From Mucilaginibacter aquariorum (lineage in GTDB: Bacteria > Bacteroidota > Bacteroidia > Sphingobacteriales > Sphingobacteriaceae), in NCBI RefSeq assembly GCF_024498135.1, contig NZ_JANHOH010000003.1:1-64000 (forward strand): a stretch of 64,000 nucleotides of DNA. Direction: 5' to 3'. The notes under the pieces are model-generated. The model had not been told where the DNA came from, did not search any database, and worked only from the letters and a program-made list of their open reading frames with translations. Below, one piece after another: positions 35,459-45,259 of this stretch. Both the position numbers and the translations under genes were made by a program. Each line of letters opens with the position of its first letter. Position 1 is the first letter of the stretch.

Positions 35459-36409
35459 TTAACAGCCTTTGCCTTTTAAACGGTACCCCTCTCCCTCTGC
35501 AATGGCTTTACCCTTTACCAGCTTTGATATGATCTTCACTATGTTTTGTAAGGATACATTTGTAAAATTGGCCGATATAGAACATTTCGTCAGATTAGCA
35601 TCGGCCTTTATCAGGATATTAAACCGGTGCTTTATAGCGTTTAGCACCTCGGGTAATGGCATATTTTTCACAATAAAATCGCCGTCTTTCCAGCCGCTAA
35701 GGGCGTTCACATCTACGCCTTGGGTTGTGATAGCGCTGTGATCTTTCTTATTAACTATAACCTCTTCGGCAGGTGTAAGAAAAACTGTTTTGGCCTGTGC
35801 CGCAACAACGCCAACTTTACCGGTAGCTACATCAACCTTTACAAAATTGTCTTCGGGGTATGCTTTTACATTAAAGCTGGTACCTAATACCTGGGTTTTT
35901 ATGTTACCTGTATGAACAATGAATGATTTTTTAGCATCGTGCACAACTTCTAAAAAAGCCTCACCTACCAATGTAATTTCTCTTTTATTGCCACGGAAAG
36001 TTTCGGGATAGCTTAATTTACTACCCCCGTTTAGCCAAACTTTTGTGCCATCGGCAAGGGTTAGGTTAGTTACATGGCCGTTAGTAGCTATTATTTGCTT
36101 TTGCACTATAGGCGATACAACATCAAGCACCTGGCTGCGGTATTGGAACAGCAATGCTGAGAAAGATGCCATTGCAAATAATGATGCGGCAACCATCCAT
36201 TTTTTACGACGACCCGCAGACTTAACCGGCAATGCATCAATATTGCTGATAATGCGGTTATATACCTCATCGCTATCAAAACCTGCATCCTGGCCGGCCT
36301 TTGGCTGTTGGTTAAGCTGCAGGTCGTCAAAATATTTGGTCACAAGTTTTTCCTGCAAAGAGCGGTCTTTGGCCTGGATTTTTTTTCTCAGAAAAGTAAA
36401 CTTTCTCAT
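35459..36409 (-). CDS. FecR family anti-sigma factor
   Basis: A 316-residue inner-membrane protein: cytoplasmic N-terminus (about 1-68), one TM helix (about 69-88, KWMVAASLFAMASFSALLFQ), periplasmic FecR domain (about 110-205, NGHVTNLTLADGTKVWLNGG) and C-terminal DUF4974 domain (about 245-315). It would hold the ECF sigma factor inactive and release it when the SusC STN domain signals. The partner sigma gene is not directly adjacent but 2.2 kb upstream, beyond an AraC gene and an SDR gene. Confidence 0.93.
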   Translation of the reverse strand: MRKFTFLRKKIQAKDRSLQEKLVTKYFDDLQLNQQPKAGQDAGFDSDEVYNRIISNIDALPVKSAGRRKKWMVAASLFAMASFSALLFQYRSQVLDVVSPIVQKQIIATNGHVTNLTLADGTKVWLNGGSKLSYPETFRGNKREITLVGEAFLEVVHDAKKSFIVHTGNIKTQVLGTSFNVKAYPEDNFVKVDVATGKVGVVAAQAKTVFLTPAEEVIVNKKDHSAITTQGVDVNALSGWKDGDFIVKNMPLPEVLNAIKHRFNILIKADANLTKCSISANFTNVSLQNIVKIISKLVKGKAIAEGEGYRLKGKGC

Positions 36410-36605
36410 GGTTTATATATGTAAGATGCAATTGCGGAGGCCTACCCCCTAAGCAGAGTGAAAATATTTTTATTTGTAAGGTAGGGATATCACATGCTTT
36501 TTCGATTGCACAGGTTTATAGCACATGATTATGCACTGATACATCGAATCGGAGGGATTACATCGTATACCTGCCTTGCCTTAGCTCAGCAGTTTTGCCG
36601 CCTGA

Positions 36606-37529
36606 TTAGTTAAAAGAGCGTCGGAACTCTAATGGCGATAGGTTAGTCTTAGTTTTGAATAGCTTACTAAAGGATTGTGGGTGTTCAAAACCCAGTTCGT
36701 AGGCAACTTCACTTACAGATAAGCTGGTGGTAGATAGTTTTTCCTTCGCTTTTTCTATAAGCTTATAGTGGATGTGTTGCTGCGCGTTTTGCCCGGTTAG
36801 GGAACGCAGCATATCACTTAAATAACTTGGCGAAATATTTAAGTGTTCTGAAAGGTATTGAACCGTTGGGACTCCCTGGTTTAATGATTTTGTATTGTTG
36901 AAATACTCGTCTAAAATTTCTTCCAGTTTTTGTAACAGATCGTTATTTACCGCTTTGCGGGTAATAAACTGGCGTTTGTAAAAGCGGTTTGCGTAATTTA
37001 ATAATAACTCTATCTGTGAAATAATAACATCCTGGCTAAAATCATCTATCCTGCTGTTCAACTCATCTTCAATGATCTTAAAAATGGAAATGATGGTTTC
37101 CTTTTCCTTGTCTGACAGGTGTAAGGTTTCATTTGTAGCATAAGAAAAGAAGCCATATTGCTTTATTTTTTTTGCTAAAGGATAGCTCCCAAAAAAATCC
37201 GGATGTATTAATAAAGTGTATTGAGAACATATTTCCTCATCAGTGATGCCATGGTTGCCAATAACCTGGTTAGGTGCAGCAAATAACAAGCCCCCTTCAT
37301 CAAAATCATAATAACCCTGACCGTATCTTAACTTACCACCCAGGTTTGGTTTATACGAAATTTTATAAAAATGGAGTACATGAGAGTAAGGCAAATTGCT
37401 TAAGATGATCCGGTTTTTTGCACCATCTATCAAGCTAATTAACGGATGCGCAGGGGCAGGCAAACCGAAGGCCCGGTGCATATCTGATAACGATTCCATT
37501 TTAATATGGCCTATCTCTTCCTTTTTCAT
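36606..37529 (-). CDS. AraC family transcriptional regulator
   Basis: A 307-residue regulator. The track-length frame begins at a TTG; I chose the first ATG (MKKEEIGHIK). The N-terminal domain (about 1-190) is a cupin-like ligand domain with GQGYYDFDEGGLLFAAPNQV. The C-terminus has two helix-turn-helix motifs (LSEHLNISPSYLSDMLRSLT and VSEVAYELGFEHPQSFSKLF). It follows the SDR gene by 72 bases on the same strand. This regulator/SDR pairing is common in Sphingobacteriaceae, where the regulator probably senses the SDR substrate or product. Confidence 0.9.
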   Translation of the reverse strand: MKKEEIGHIKMESLSDMHRAFGLPAPAHPLISLIDGAKNRIILSNLPYSHVLHFYKISYKPNLGGKLRYGQGYYDFDEGGLLFAAPNQVIGNHGITDEEICSQYTLLIHPDFFGSYPLAKKIKQYGFFSYATNETLHLSDKEKETIISIFKIIEDELNSRIDDFSQDVIISQIELLLNYANRFYKRQFITRKAVNNDLLQKLEEILDEYFNNTKSLNQGVPTVQYLSEHLNISPSYLSDMLRSLTGQNAQQHIHYKLIEKAKEKLSTTSLSVSEVAYELGFEHPQSFSKLFKTKTNLSPLEFRRSFN

Positions 37530-37601
37530 TTTTAAATTTAACGCAATTATAACCGGCAATGCTGTTCAATGCCAGTTATAATTAAATTATTTACCTACAG
37601 A

Positions 37602-38450
37602 TTACTTTGAAACACCCTGCGCTGTTTTAGCAACAGCGTCCCATTCCTCCCAGGAAGCCAGTCTTTCAGTATATGCGGCGCGCACCCATGGTAAATTATT
37701 ACTGCCCAAATTAATACGCAAAGGCGGGTTTTCGGCATCAACTATTTTAAAGATCGCTTCAGGTGTTGCATCGGGATCGCCTTTTTCCATCTCCCCTAAT
37801 CCATTAAAAAATTGCGTTTTAAAATCCTGGTAAATATCAAGGCCCGCTGCAAATTTTAAAGAATCTTGCGTACCGAACTCGGTAGCATAAGCACCAGGCT
37901 CTATAATAGTTACCTTAATGCCGAAATCTTTAACTTCTAAAGCTAAACTTTCGTGAATAGCCTCGAACGCCCATTTGGTAGAACAGTAATAGCCAATCAC
38001 CGGTAATACTACATGCCCAAGATTGCTGGATGTACCAAGGATGTGGCCTCCGCCTTGCTCACGCAGCAATGGCAACGCCGCCTGGATAACAGCAACCGGG
38101 CCTAAAACGTTGGTTTCATACATGGCCTTTATTTCATCAGCACTGCATTCCTCAATGGTGCCCACCAGCGAATAGCCGGCATTGTTAAGTACGATATCCA
38201 GCCTGCCGAAATGGGCGTGTGCCTGCGCCACAGTTGCCTTCACCTGATTAGGGTTGGTCACGTCAAGCTCTAATGTCAGCACATTTGCGCCATACTTTTC
38301 TTTAAGATCGGCGATACTTTCCAACTTACGTGCTGTAGCAACTACCTTGTCGCCACGCTTTAGCGCCGCGTCGGCCCAAACCCGTCCAAAACCGCGGGAA
38401 GCACCTGTAATAAACCAAACCTTACCTGAATTATCATTTTGATGTGTCAT
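37602..38450 (-). CDS. SDR family oxidoreductase paired with an AraC regulator
   Basis: A 282-residue classical SDR. Motifs: VWFITGASRGFGRVWADA (about residues 11-28), TARKLES after the second strand (NADPH-type), NNAGYS (about residues 91-96), catalytic Ser in LGTSSNLGHVV and the YYCSTKWAFE pair (Tyr and Lys about residues 158-162). The C-terminal part (EPGAYATEFGTQDS) fits the group often annotated as oxidoreductases acting on unknown carbonyls. It forms a two-gene unit with the AraC gene downstream. Confidence 0.9.
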   Translation of the reverse strand: MTHQNDNSGKVWFITGASRGFGRVWADAALKRGDKVVATARKLESIADLKEKYGANVLTLELDVTNPNQVKATVAQAHAHFGRLDIVLNNAGYSLVGTIEECSADEIKAMYETNVLGPVAVIQAALPLLREQGGGHILGTSSNLGHVVLPVIGYYCSTKWAFEAIHESLALEVKDFGIKVTIIEPGAYATEFGTQDSLKFAAGLDIYQDFKTQFFNGLGEMEKGDPDATPEAIFKIVDAENPPLRINLGSNNLPWVRAAYTERLASWEEWDAVAKTAQGVSK

Positions 38451-38574
38451 GATTTTTTTAAATTAATGATACATCAAAGGTCAACAGATGCTATTAACTG
38501 CTTGTAGCCTAATCGAGCGATTTTGTAGCCAAATTGAGAACGTACGGTATCAGGAGAAGTTAATGTAGGTGGAG

Positions 38575-39165
38575 TTAGCTTTCTGCTATCAGGATCAAAG
38601 CGGCGATTATCATGGGCAGGTAATCGGTAAGGCCGGCGCGTAAATAGCGCAGTGCAATGGTCATTTGGTTTTCAACCGTTTTTATGGAGATATTTAAACG
38701 GGAAGCTATCTCTTTGTTAGACAGGTATTCTTTACGGCTAAGTGTAAATATCTGCCGGCATTTTTCAGGCAGGCGCTCTACGTTATTTTCCAGTATAGTG
38801 CTAATGTCGTTTTGCAGTAGCTTACTATCCGTAGCGTATTTTTCGGTAAGCATGGCAATAGCCGAAAGATCAAGCGTGGCTTTTTGCGTGCGGATATACA
38901 TCAACACCCGGTTTTTAATGGCCACCTTTAGGTACCACTCTAACGAGGATATATTCAGGTTGTTTCTCTTCGTCCAAAGATCTATAAATAATTCCTGCAC
39001 CAGATCTTCGCAGATAGCCTTATCGCGAAAAAGGTTATAGGCTACATGATAAATTTTGGGCGAATATTTATTGTACAGCATTTCAAACGCCTTACGGTCA
39101 TCCAGCCTTAACAGAGCTAATAATTCTGCATCTGGCCACATTTGATATTCCTTTTCTGGAAGCAT
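38575..39165 (-). CDS. ECF-type RNA polymerase sigma-70 factor (FecI-like)
   Basis: A 196-residue ECF sigma factor of the Bacteroidota SusCD-associated group. Region 2 spans about residues 20-90 (AFEMLYNKYSPKIYHVAYNL, CEDLVQELFIDLW). Region 4 is at about 125-178 (LPEKCRQIFTLSRKEYLSNK, IASRLNISIKTVENQM). A hydrophobic C-terminal tail (LPMIIAALILIA) is typical for this group. It would drive the SusC operon once freed from FecR. It and the FecR gene normally form a pair, but here they are separated by two genes. Confidence 0.93.
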   Translation of the reverse strand: MLPEKEYQMWPDAELLALLRLDDRKAFEMLYNKYSPKIYHVAYNLFRDKAICEDLVQELFIDLWTKRNNLNISSLEWYLKVAIKNRVLMYIRTQKATLDLSAIAMLTEKYATDSKLLQNDISTILENNVERLPEKCRQIFTLSRKEYLSNKEIASRLNISIKTVENQMTIALRYLRAGLTDYLPMIIAALILIAES

Positions 39166-39343
39166 AAATGGACGGTAATTGGTTTGTGTAATTGGTAAGG
39201 CATAATTACAAAGTTTATTTTAAATAAAAAATAGCTTAGTGTATTTTACATGCTCTGTTCCACATTAAATAATTGAACATATGGAACAGCCTACAATAGT
39301 TTTACCATGCGTTTTCAGTAAGTTTACTTTATAAACCTTTGAT

Positions 39344-40891
39344 ATGGCAACAGTTGCATTGGGTAGTAAAGCCGGTAAATGGATAATGGTGTCGTCCATT
39401 ATGGCATCGGCAATGGCGTTTATTGATAGCACTGCGCTTAATGTGGTGTTGCCATCGCTCCAAAAAAGCCTCAACGCAAGCGGAACCGATCTGTTTTGGA
39501 TATTGAATGCCTATCTGCTTATGTTGGCGGCGCTCATACTCATTGGCGGTTCGCTGGGCGATAGGCTTGGCCGTAAAAAGGTATTTATGGCTGGCATTTT
39601 TATTTTTATCCTGGGTTCGGCGGCTTGCGGTTTTGCGCCGAGTGTTACGCTGCTTGTGGTGTTCAGGATGCTGCAGGGTATTGGGGGTGCGCTCATGATC
39701 CCGGGCAGTTTATCGCTCATCTCCTCTTCTATCAATCCAAAAGAACGTGGCAAGGCCATTGGCACCTGGAGCGCCTTTACAACAGTGGTTACTATGGGCG
39801 GCCCTATATTGGGTGGCGCCTTTGGCGATGCAGGCCTGTGGCGTTATATCTTTTTTATAAACATCCCTATCGGCGTAGCTGCATTGTTCATATTAGCCAG
39901 GGAAGTAAAAGAAATAAAGGATGAAGACGGCGTCCAAGGCTTGGATTTTGCCGGTGCTATAGCTATTGCATTGGGTTTGGCTGCCCTTACTTTCGGCTTT
40001 TTGCGAATACCCGCTGTAGGTTTAAATAATTGGCAGGTATACAGTTCATTAGGCGGGGGCCTGTTTTTACTGTTAGTTTTTCTAATTATCGAAAAGAAAA
40101 GCAAATACCCCATGATGCCTTTGCAGCTATTTAGCAACTTAACCTTTAGCGGCGCTAATTTGCTTACTTTTTTCCTTTATGCAGGTTTGGGTGCCGGTAT
40201 GCTTTTCCTGGGGTTGAACATGGTACAGGTGCAGGGTTATAGTCAGCTGCAATCCGGTTTAACTTTCCTCCCATTTACGGTTTTAATGATAACCCTTGCC
40301 CGCTTTGCAGGCGCACAGGCCGATAAACATGGCCCGAGGCTATTATTAATATGCGGCCCGGCTATTGCAGGCGCAGGATTGCTTATTTTATCGTTTGTGA
40401 AGCAAACCGCAGGCCCGGCAGACTACTGGACAACATTTTTCCCGGGGATACTGGTTTTTGGGTTGGGCATGTCGCTCACTGTAGCGCCGCTTACAACCGC
40501 GGTAATGGGTTCGGTAAGCGACCATTTTTCGGGAACGGCATCGGGCGTAAACAATGCACTTACCCGTATAGCCAGTGTTTTTGCTAACGCGATATTAGGC
40601 GCGCTGGCCGTATTGTTTTTTTCGGGGGCGCTGCAGGGAGAGCTTAAAAATATAAAGCTGGATAGTAAGCAAAAACAAGTTATAGAAAAGCAGTCAATTA
40701 ATTTGGGGAATGCTAAAGTACCCGAAGGTTTTGAGGGAAAAGACAAAGCAGTTATTGAAAAAGCTTACAAAGAAAGTTTTATCTCCGCCTTTGGTAAAAT
40801 CATGCAGATATCGGCGTTTTCAGGTTTTCTAGGGGCGTTAATGGCCGTTTTTTTCATCAAAAATAGCGCAGTAAAAAAGGGCAAGGAGTAA
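39344..40891 (+). CDS. MFS transporter, DHA2 (14-TM drug exporter) family
   Basis: A 515-residue major-facilitator exporter with 14 predicted TM helices. Motif A is GDRLGRKKVFMAGIFIFILG (about residues 69-88); the first helix has the FIDSTALNVVLPSL motif of the DHA2/EmrB/QacA group; motif C-like GPILGGAFGDAGLWRYIFFI follows (about 147-166). It exports organic compounds in exchange for protons; the substrate cannot be read from the sequence. A single gene transcribed away from the ECF sigma gene. Confidence 0.93.
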   Translation: MATVALGSKAGKWIMVSSIMASAMAFIDSTALNVVLPSLQKSLNASGTDLFWILNAYLLMLAALILIGGSLGDRLGRKKVFMAGIFIFILGSAACGFAPSVTLLVVFRMLQGIGGALMIPGSLSLISSSINPKERGKAIGTWSAFTTVVTMGGPILGGAFGDAGLWRYIFFINIPIGVAALFILAREVKEIKDEDGVQGLDFAGAIAIALGLAALTFGFLRIPAVGLNNWQVYSSLGGGLFLLLVFLIIEKKSKYPMMPLQLFSNLTFSGANLLTFFLYAGLGAGMLFLGLNMVQVQGYSQLQSGLTFLPFTVLMITLARFAGAQADKHGPRLLLICGPAIAGAGLLILSFVKQTAGPADYWTTFFPGILVFGLGMSLTVAPLTTAVMGSVSDHFSGTASGVNNALTRIASVFANAILGALAVLFFSGALQGELKNIKLDSKQKQVIEKQSINLGNAKVPEGFEGKDKAVIEKAYKESFISAFGKIMQISAFSGFLGALMAVFFIKNSAVKKGKE

Positions 40892-40988
40892 TGTGCTACC
40901 GTTCTTAAATTCATTAAATAATATTAGCGTGTAGTAATCTTCATAAAAAATTGGATATTACACCACCAAATATTTATACCTCCAAACC

Positions 40989-41921
40989 ATGGATAGAAGC
41001 AGCTTTTTAAAAAATAGTTTATTGGCATCGGGTGCTTTATTGGCCGGTAACGCGGTTTTAGCAAGTACCACCACAAGTTGCAATAATGATATAGCCATTG
41101 CCCCCGGCAAGCCCTTTAATATGAACTATGGCCCACACGATGGGATGTTCAAAAATTCGGCAGGCGCCAATTTCCTTGATCAGATCCAATTTATGTACGA
41201 TCAGGGTTTCCGCAGCATTGAAGATAACGGCATGAGCAGCAGAACCCCGGCCGAGCAGGAAAAAATTGGCAATCTACTGGCTAAACGGGGTATGGCAATG
41301 GGTGTTTTTGTATTGGATAAAGGCGGCAACGGTGCCAACACCTTAGCTGCCGGCAAACAGGAATACATTGATATTTTTTTAAAAGGCTGCCGGCAGGCTG
41401 TAGAGGTTTCTAAAAGATGCGGTGGTAAATTAGCTACAGTAGTACCAGGCGATTTTGCAAGGAACCTTCCGTTGGATATTCAGAATGCCAATGTAATTAC
41501 AGCATTAAGAAAAGGTGCCGAAATTTTAGAGCCACACGGCATTGTTATGGTGCTGGAGCCCTTAAGCGATACGCCCGATCTGTATTTAAGAACATCGGCA
41601 CAAACTTATATGATATGTAAAGGGGTAAATAGCCCGTCGTGCAAAATATTGTATGATATGTACCACATGCAAAAGAATGAGGGGAACATGATCAACAATA
41701 TTAAACTTACCTGGGATGAGATAGCCTACTTCCAGATAGGTGACAATCCCGGTCGTAACGAGCCTACAACCGGTGAAGTGAACTACAAGAACATCTTTAA
41801 ATTTCTGCACGAGAGAGGCTACAAGGGTGTATTAGGTATGGAACATGGTAACTCCCGCCCGGGCAAAGAAGGCGAGCTGCGTGTAATTGAAGCTTACCGG
41901 GAAAGCGATAAGTTTTTGTAG
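40989..41921 (+). CDS. TIM-barrel isomerase (hydroxypyruvate-isomerase/xylose-isomerase-like), secreted
   Basis: A 310-residue protein with an AP endonuclease 2-type TIM barrel. The signal-like N-terminus (MDRSSFLKNSLLASGALLAG) suggests export. Metal-site residues lie in VMVLEPLSDTPDLYLRTSAQ (Glu), ILYDMYHMQKNEGNM (Asp, His), FQIGDNPGRNEPTTGEVNY (Asp) and GVLGMEHGNSRPG (Glu, His), as in hydroxypyruvate isomerase. The substrate is probably a small sugar or sugar acid; the exported form makes cytoplasmic glyoxylate metabolism unlikely. It ends 5 bases before the convergent minus-strand gene. Confidence 0.85.
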   Translation: MDRSSFLKNSLLASGALLAGNAVLASTTTSCNNDIAIAPGKPFNMNYGPHDGMFKNSAGANFLDQIQFMYDQGFRSIEDNGMSSRTPAEQEKIGNLLAKRGMAMGVFVLDKGGNGANTLAAGKQEYIDIFLKGCRQAVEVSKRCGGKLATVVPGDFARNLPLDIQNANVITALRKGAEILEPHGIVMVLEPLSDTPDLYLRTSAQTYMICKGVNSPSCKILYDMYHMQKNEGNMINNIKLTWDEIAYFQIGDNPGRNEPTTGEVNYKNIFKFLHERGYKGVLGMEHGNSRPGKEGELRVIEAYRESDKFL

Positions 41922-41926
41922 AAGTA

Positions 41927-43126
41927 CTATTTGTGTAAAGGCTCGTAAGCGTATACAATATGATAAGGCGTGTTTTTTAACTTGGCCGACAGTTGCCCTA
42001 TCCCCAAATTTTCGGCTTGTGGGGTTGGCTCACATACCGAGTAAGCTTTGCCTTTGTACACAATAGGATCACCTATGGGCTTGCTAAATTCAACCGCCAT
42101 GGTAATATGTGTGGGATACAACAAGGCAATCATAGGCAAATTATAGATCTCTTTCACCAAATAAAAGAACAGAGCTGCACGGTCATCACAATCGCTATAG
42201 TTTGAGGCAAGGGTCTCGCCCGGCGAAAGGCGTTTTTCCTTACCAAAATTATCATTATCGTTCTCGTAAAGGAAAGCATAACGGGTAAAACGCATCAGAT
42301 AGTCTACTCCCTTTTTCTCGTCCATACCCTTCATATTCTTCTTTAACAGCGGGATAAGTGACCCGTAGGTTTCTTTACTTAATGGGATATTAAAATATGT
42401 TTCAAAACTAACACTGGGGTAATTATTAAATGCTTTTTCCTGATCGGTATTTAGCTTTATTTTGAAAGAATATGTTTTATGATCATACACAAAAGACATT
42501 TGTTTTTCAATATCATGCTCGGGTTTAAAGTCGGGCATCATAGTAACCTTGTATGAAAATGCTTTTGTTGCTGCTGCGATCGGGATGTTTACCGGTATAG
42601 GCGGGTCGTTATTCAGATCGGCCTTAGCATAATCATGATAGTTTAGGCAAACAAACTGCTTTCCATCAACCATAAAGTATGGTATATCGCTGATATCCTC
42701 GTTATTGTAAACATAAAATGTAAGCTTTTGATGGGATAATGCCAGCCGTGCATCATAACCAGACTTATTGAGCATGAACCACTTATAAAATGTATATCTG
42801 CCGTAATTAACTTCTTTAGGGCTTATTTGCTGCGCCACCCTGCGAATCAGCTGATAATACAGCCAATCGTTTAGTTGATGCTCTTGTTTATAGCTTACAA
42901 GCGAATCGATAATGGGTTGATAATTGCCTGCATTAATAGCTGTATAACTTTTTATAAATGCTTCTGCACTAAGCTGCTGAGGCAGGTCAATTAAAACAGA
43001 ATTATCAACCTTAACCAGGAAAGGGTCTTTATAAAAGTCTACACGCACTTCTTGCCCCTGCCCTTTAACTTTGGTAAATGACAGCACAAGCAGTACTGAA
43101 AGCAAAAAGTAAGAAAGCCTGCGCAT
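41927..43126 (-). CDS. Secreted transglutaminase-like protein
   Basis: A 399-residue protein with a signal peptide (to about residue 22). The middle part is beta-rich and not recognised. The C-terminal third has a transglutaminase/papain-like signature: the motif ASNYSDCDDRAALFFYLVKE (about residues 307-326) carries a Cys in the place of the nucleophile, and LLYPTHITMAVEF (about 335-347) carries a His. The third residue may be Glu in YSVCEPTP instead of the usual Asp. Related proteins are common in Bacteroidota without known function. Peptidase, peptide cross-linking and non-enzymatic roles are all possible. Confidence 0.65.
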   Translation of the reverse strand: MRRLSYFLLSVLLVLSFTKVKGQGQEVRVDFYKDPFLVKVDNSVLIDLPQQLSAEAFIKSYTAINAGNYQPIIDSLVSYKQEHQLNDWLYYQLIRRVAQQISPKEVNYGRYTFYKWFMLNKSGYDARLALSHQKLTFYVYNNEDISDIPYFMVDGKQFVCLNYHDYAKADLNNDPPIPVNIPIAAATKAFSYKVTMMPDFKPEHDIEKQMSFVYDHKTYSFKIKLNTDQEKAFNNYPSVSFETYFNIPLSKETYGSLIPLLKKNMKGMDEKKGVDYLMRFTRYAFLYENDNDNFGKEKRLSPGETLASNYSDCDDRAALFFYLVKEIYNLPMIALLYPTHITMAVEFSKPIGDPIVYKGKAYSVCEPTPQAENLGIGQLSAKLKNTPYHIVYAYEPLHK

Positions 43127-43200
43127 GGCTTAATAATTTGGTTACATTAAATATACGTTATTTTAACGATTACATAACATAAAAAATTATTATTTAAAGG

Positions 43201-44001
43201 CTATACTCTTGATGGCGAAACACCAAATTTATTCTTAAAAGCAAACGAAAAATGCGACAGATCTTCAAAACCCAGTTCCAGGTAAACATCAGATGGCGCC
43301 TTGCCTTTTTCTTTTATCAGGTAATGCGCTTCCTGTAACCTGCGTTGCTGCAACCACCGGCTTGGTGTGCTGTTAAATATATTTTCAAAATCTCGTTTAA
43401 AAGTAGCCAGGCTGCGGCCGGTGAGATAAGCAAATCTTTTTAGCTGCACATTAAAGTGGAAGTTCTTTTCCATAAACCCTTCCAGATCTATTTTACCGGG
43501 TTCGCTAAAATCAAACAGCACATCTTTTAAGTCGGGATTGCTTTGTAATAAGATCAATATAAGCTCGCGAAGTTTTAAGGTTTGCAGCTTTTCGTTTATT
43601 ACTATCCCCTCTTGCTGATAGGGCAGCAACGAATCCATATAACTTTTAAATATGGGTTCACTTTTGGGGATGATTATTGTATCTCCTTTGTAATGCGATG
43701 ATGCTTTGTAGCCGTATTCGATGCTAAAATCGCGCAGTGTTTCCTGGTCAAGATAAACCGATACCGATTTAAATTCGCCATTGGGTGGTGGCTGCTTTAA
43801 AAACTTAACCAGGTTGTTGCGCCTGATGAACCTGTAATCGCCCGGGTTAAAAATATATTGTTTTTGACCATCGTTCATGGTAAGTGTACCCGAAATTTGA
43901 TAACTAAACACGTGTTCGGGAACAAACTGTTCGCCCTCGCGACTGCGGGTAAAGTAACAGGAGTACGTTATTTTAGGACTATTTTCTAATTCGCGTGGCA
44001 T
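43201..44001 (-). CDS. AraC family transcriptional regulator
   Basis: A 266-residue AraC-type protein. The N-terminal part (about 1-150) includes MNDGQKQYIFNPGDYRFIRR, a cupin-like core. The C-terminal double helix-turn-helix contains VQLKRFAYLTGRSLATFKRD and GFEDLSHFSFAFKNKFGVSP. It follows the ECF42 gene by 6 bases on the same strand and so is probably co-transcribed with it. Confidence 0.9.
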   Translation of the reverse strand: MPRELENSPKITYSCYFTRSREGEQFVPEHVFSYQISGTLTMNDGQKQYIFNPGDYRFIRRNNLVKFLKQPPPNGEFKSVSVYLDQETLRDFSIEYGYKASSHYKGDTIIIPKSEPIFKSYMDSLLPYQQEGIVINEKLQTLKLRELILILLQSNPDLKDVLFDFSEPGKIDLEGFMEKNFHFNVQLKRFAYLTGRSLATFKRDFENIFNSTPSRWLQQRRLQEAHYLIKEKGKAPSDVYLELGFEDLSHFSFAFKNKFGVSPSRV

Positions 44002-44007
44002 TGTTTT

Positions 44008-45252
44008 TCAGTTTGATTGAACACTTAGTTCACCTATTTTATTTGATATAATAGTTTTATCAGCTGCCGATTTGGCCAATTTTAATGCATCTTTAAAATG
44101 CATCAAGGCTTTAACGTTATCAATATTTGTATAAAGCTCGCCTAAAAGGGAGTGAAAAAGGTGGTTATCTACAAGTTTTAATTTTTCGGCGGCTATAATT
44201 GCTTCTGGCTTTCCATTAGCTTTTGATAGCGCGTAGGTACGGTTCAGTGCCGCCATGGGCGAATATTCTATTTGCAATAATTGATTATACAACTGTAAAA
44301 TGCTCTCCCATTTCTGCCCGGTATCTTCTTTTATTGTATGCCAGTAAGCAATATTAGCTTCTAAATGGTATTTTGATATTTCGTCTCCACGGGATGCCTG
44401 GCTCAGATAATCCATCCCCTTGTTTATTAACTCTTTGTTCCACAGATCCGTATTCTGATCCTGGTATAAAACAGTATCGCCGTTTTTATCCGTCCGGGCT
44501 TCAAACCTTGAAGCATGAAAACACATTAAAGACATTAATGCATTTACCGAAGGTTCATCAGTAGAGGGATTCTCGATAAGCAGATGCGTTAAACGCATGG
44601 CTTCCAAACAAAGGTCCTGCCGCAGGGTAATATTCTGGCTGGAAGAGTAATACCCCTCGTTAAAAAGAAGATACAGGGTTATCAATACAATTTCGAGGCG
44701 TTTATTTATTTCCTGCTTATTTGGAAATTCAATTTTCACCTTCTCTGTCCGCAGAGTTTCTTTAGCCCTAAATAACCGCTTGTTGATGGTTTCTTTATTG
44801 GTTAAAAAGGCATCGGCAATTTCCTCAATACCAAAACCGCAAAGTATCCGCAGGGATAAACCTATCTGCGCATTAACCGGTATGGCAGGATGGCAAATAG
44901 CGAACATCATTTGCAACTGGCTGTCCACAATGTTTTTTTCGGACAGGTCTATCTCTATTTCGCCGGTGCTGGTGGCAAACGAATTGCTTATTTGAGCAAC
45001 TATTTTTTGATGAAATAGTGCATCGCGCTTAAAATAGTCTTTAGCTTTATTTGAGGCAACTTTATAAAGCCAGGCAACCGGGTTTTCCGGCAAGCCTTTA
45101 TGCCCCCATGTTTCAGATGCCAACAGGAATGTATCGCTTGCAATATCTTCGGCGATCTCTATATGCGAGATGCCAAAAAGCTTACACAGCACAGCGGTTA
45201 TTTTCCTGTACTCGGTTCTGAATAAATGTGGTATTAATTCTTGTTGCTCCAT
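44008..45252 (-). CDS. ECF42-type RNA polymerase sigma factor with C-terminal helical extension
   Basis: A 414-residue sigma factor. Region 2 occupies about residues 12-75 (HIEIAEDIASDTFLLASETW), region 4 about 110-165 (LRILCGFGIEEIADAFLTNK). A long C-terminal extension (about 170-410, DUF6596 and a TPR-like helical part with LYLLFNEGYYSSS and HFKDALKLAK) is typical of ECF42. ECF42 factors have no classical anti-sigma factor. They are encoded beside DGPF proteins, as here. The extension is thought to be needed for activity. A stress-response role is likely, but the signal is unknown. Confidence 0.88.
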   Translation of the reverse strand: MEQQELIPHLFRTEYRKITAVLCKLFGISHIEIAEDIASDTFLLASETWGHKGLPENPVAWLYKVASNKAKDYFKRDALFHQKIVAQISNSFATSTGEIEIDLSEKNIVDSQLQMMFAICHPAIPVNAQIGLSLRILCGFGIEEIADAFLTNKETINKRLFRAKETLRTEKVKIEFPNKQEINKRLEIVLITLYLLFNEGYYSSSQNITLRQDLCLEAMRLTHLLIENPSTDEPSVNALMSLMCFHASRFEARTDKNGDTVLYQDQNTDLWNKELINKGMDYLSQASRGDEISKYHLEANIAYWHTIKEDTGQKWESILQLYNQLLQIEYSPMAALNRTYALSKANGKPEAIIAAEKLKLVDNHLFHSLLGELYTNIDNVKALMHFKDALKLAKSAADKTIISNKIGELSVQSN

Positions 45253-45259
45253 AATAAAG

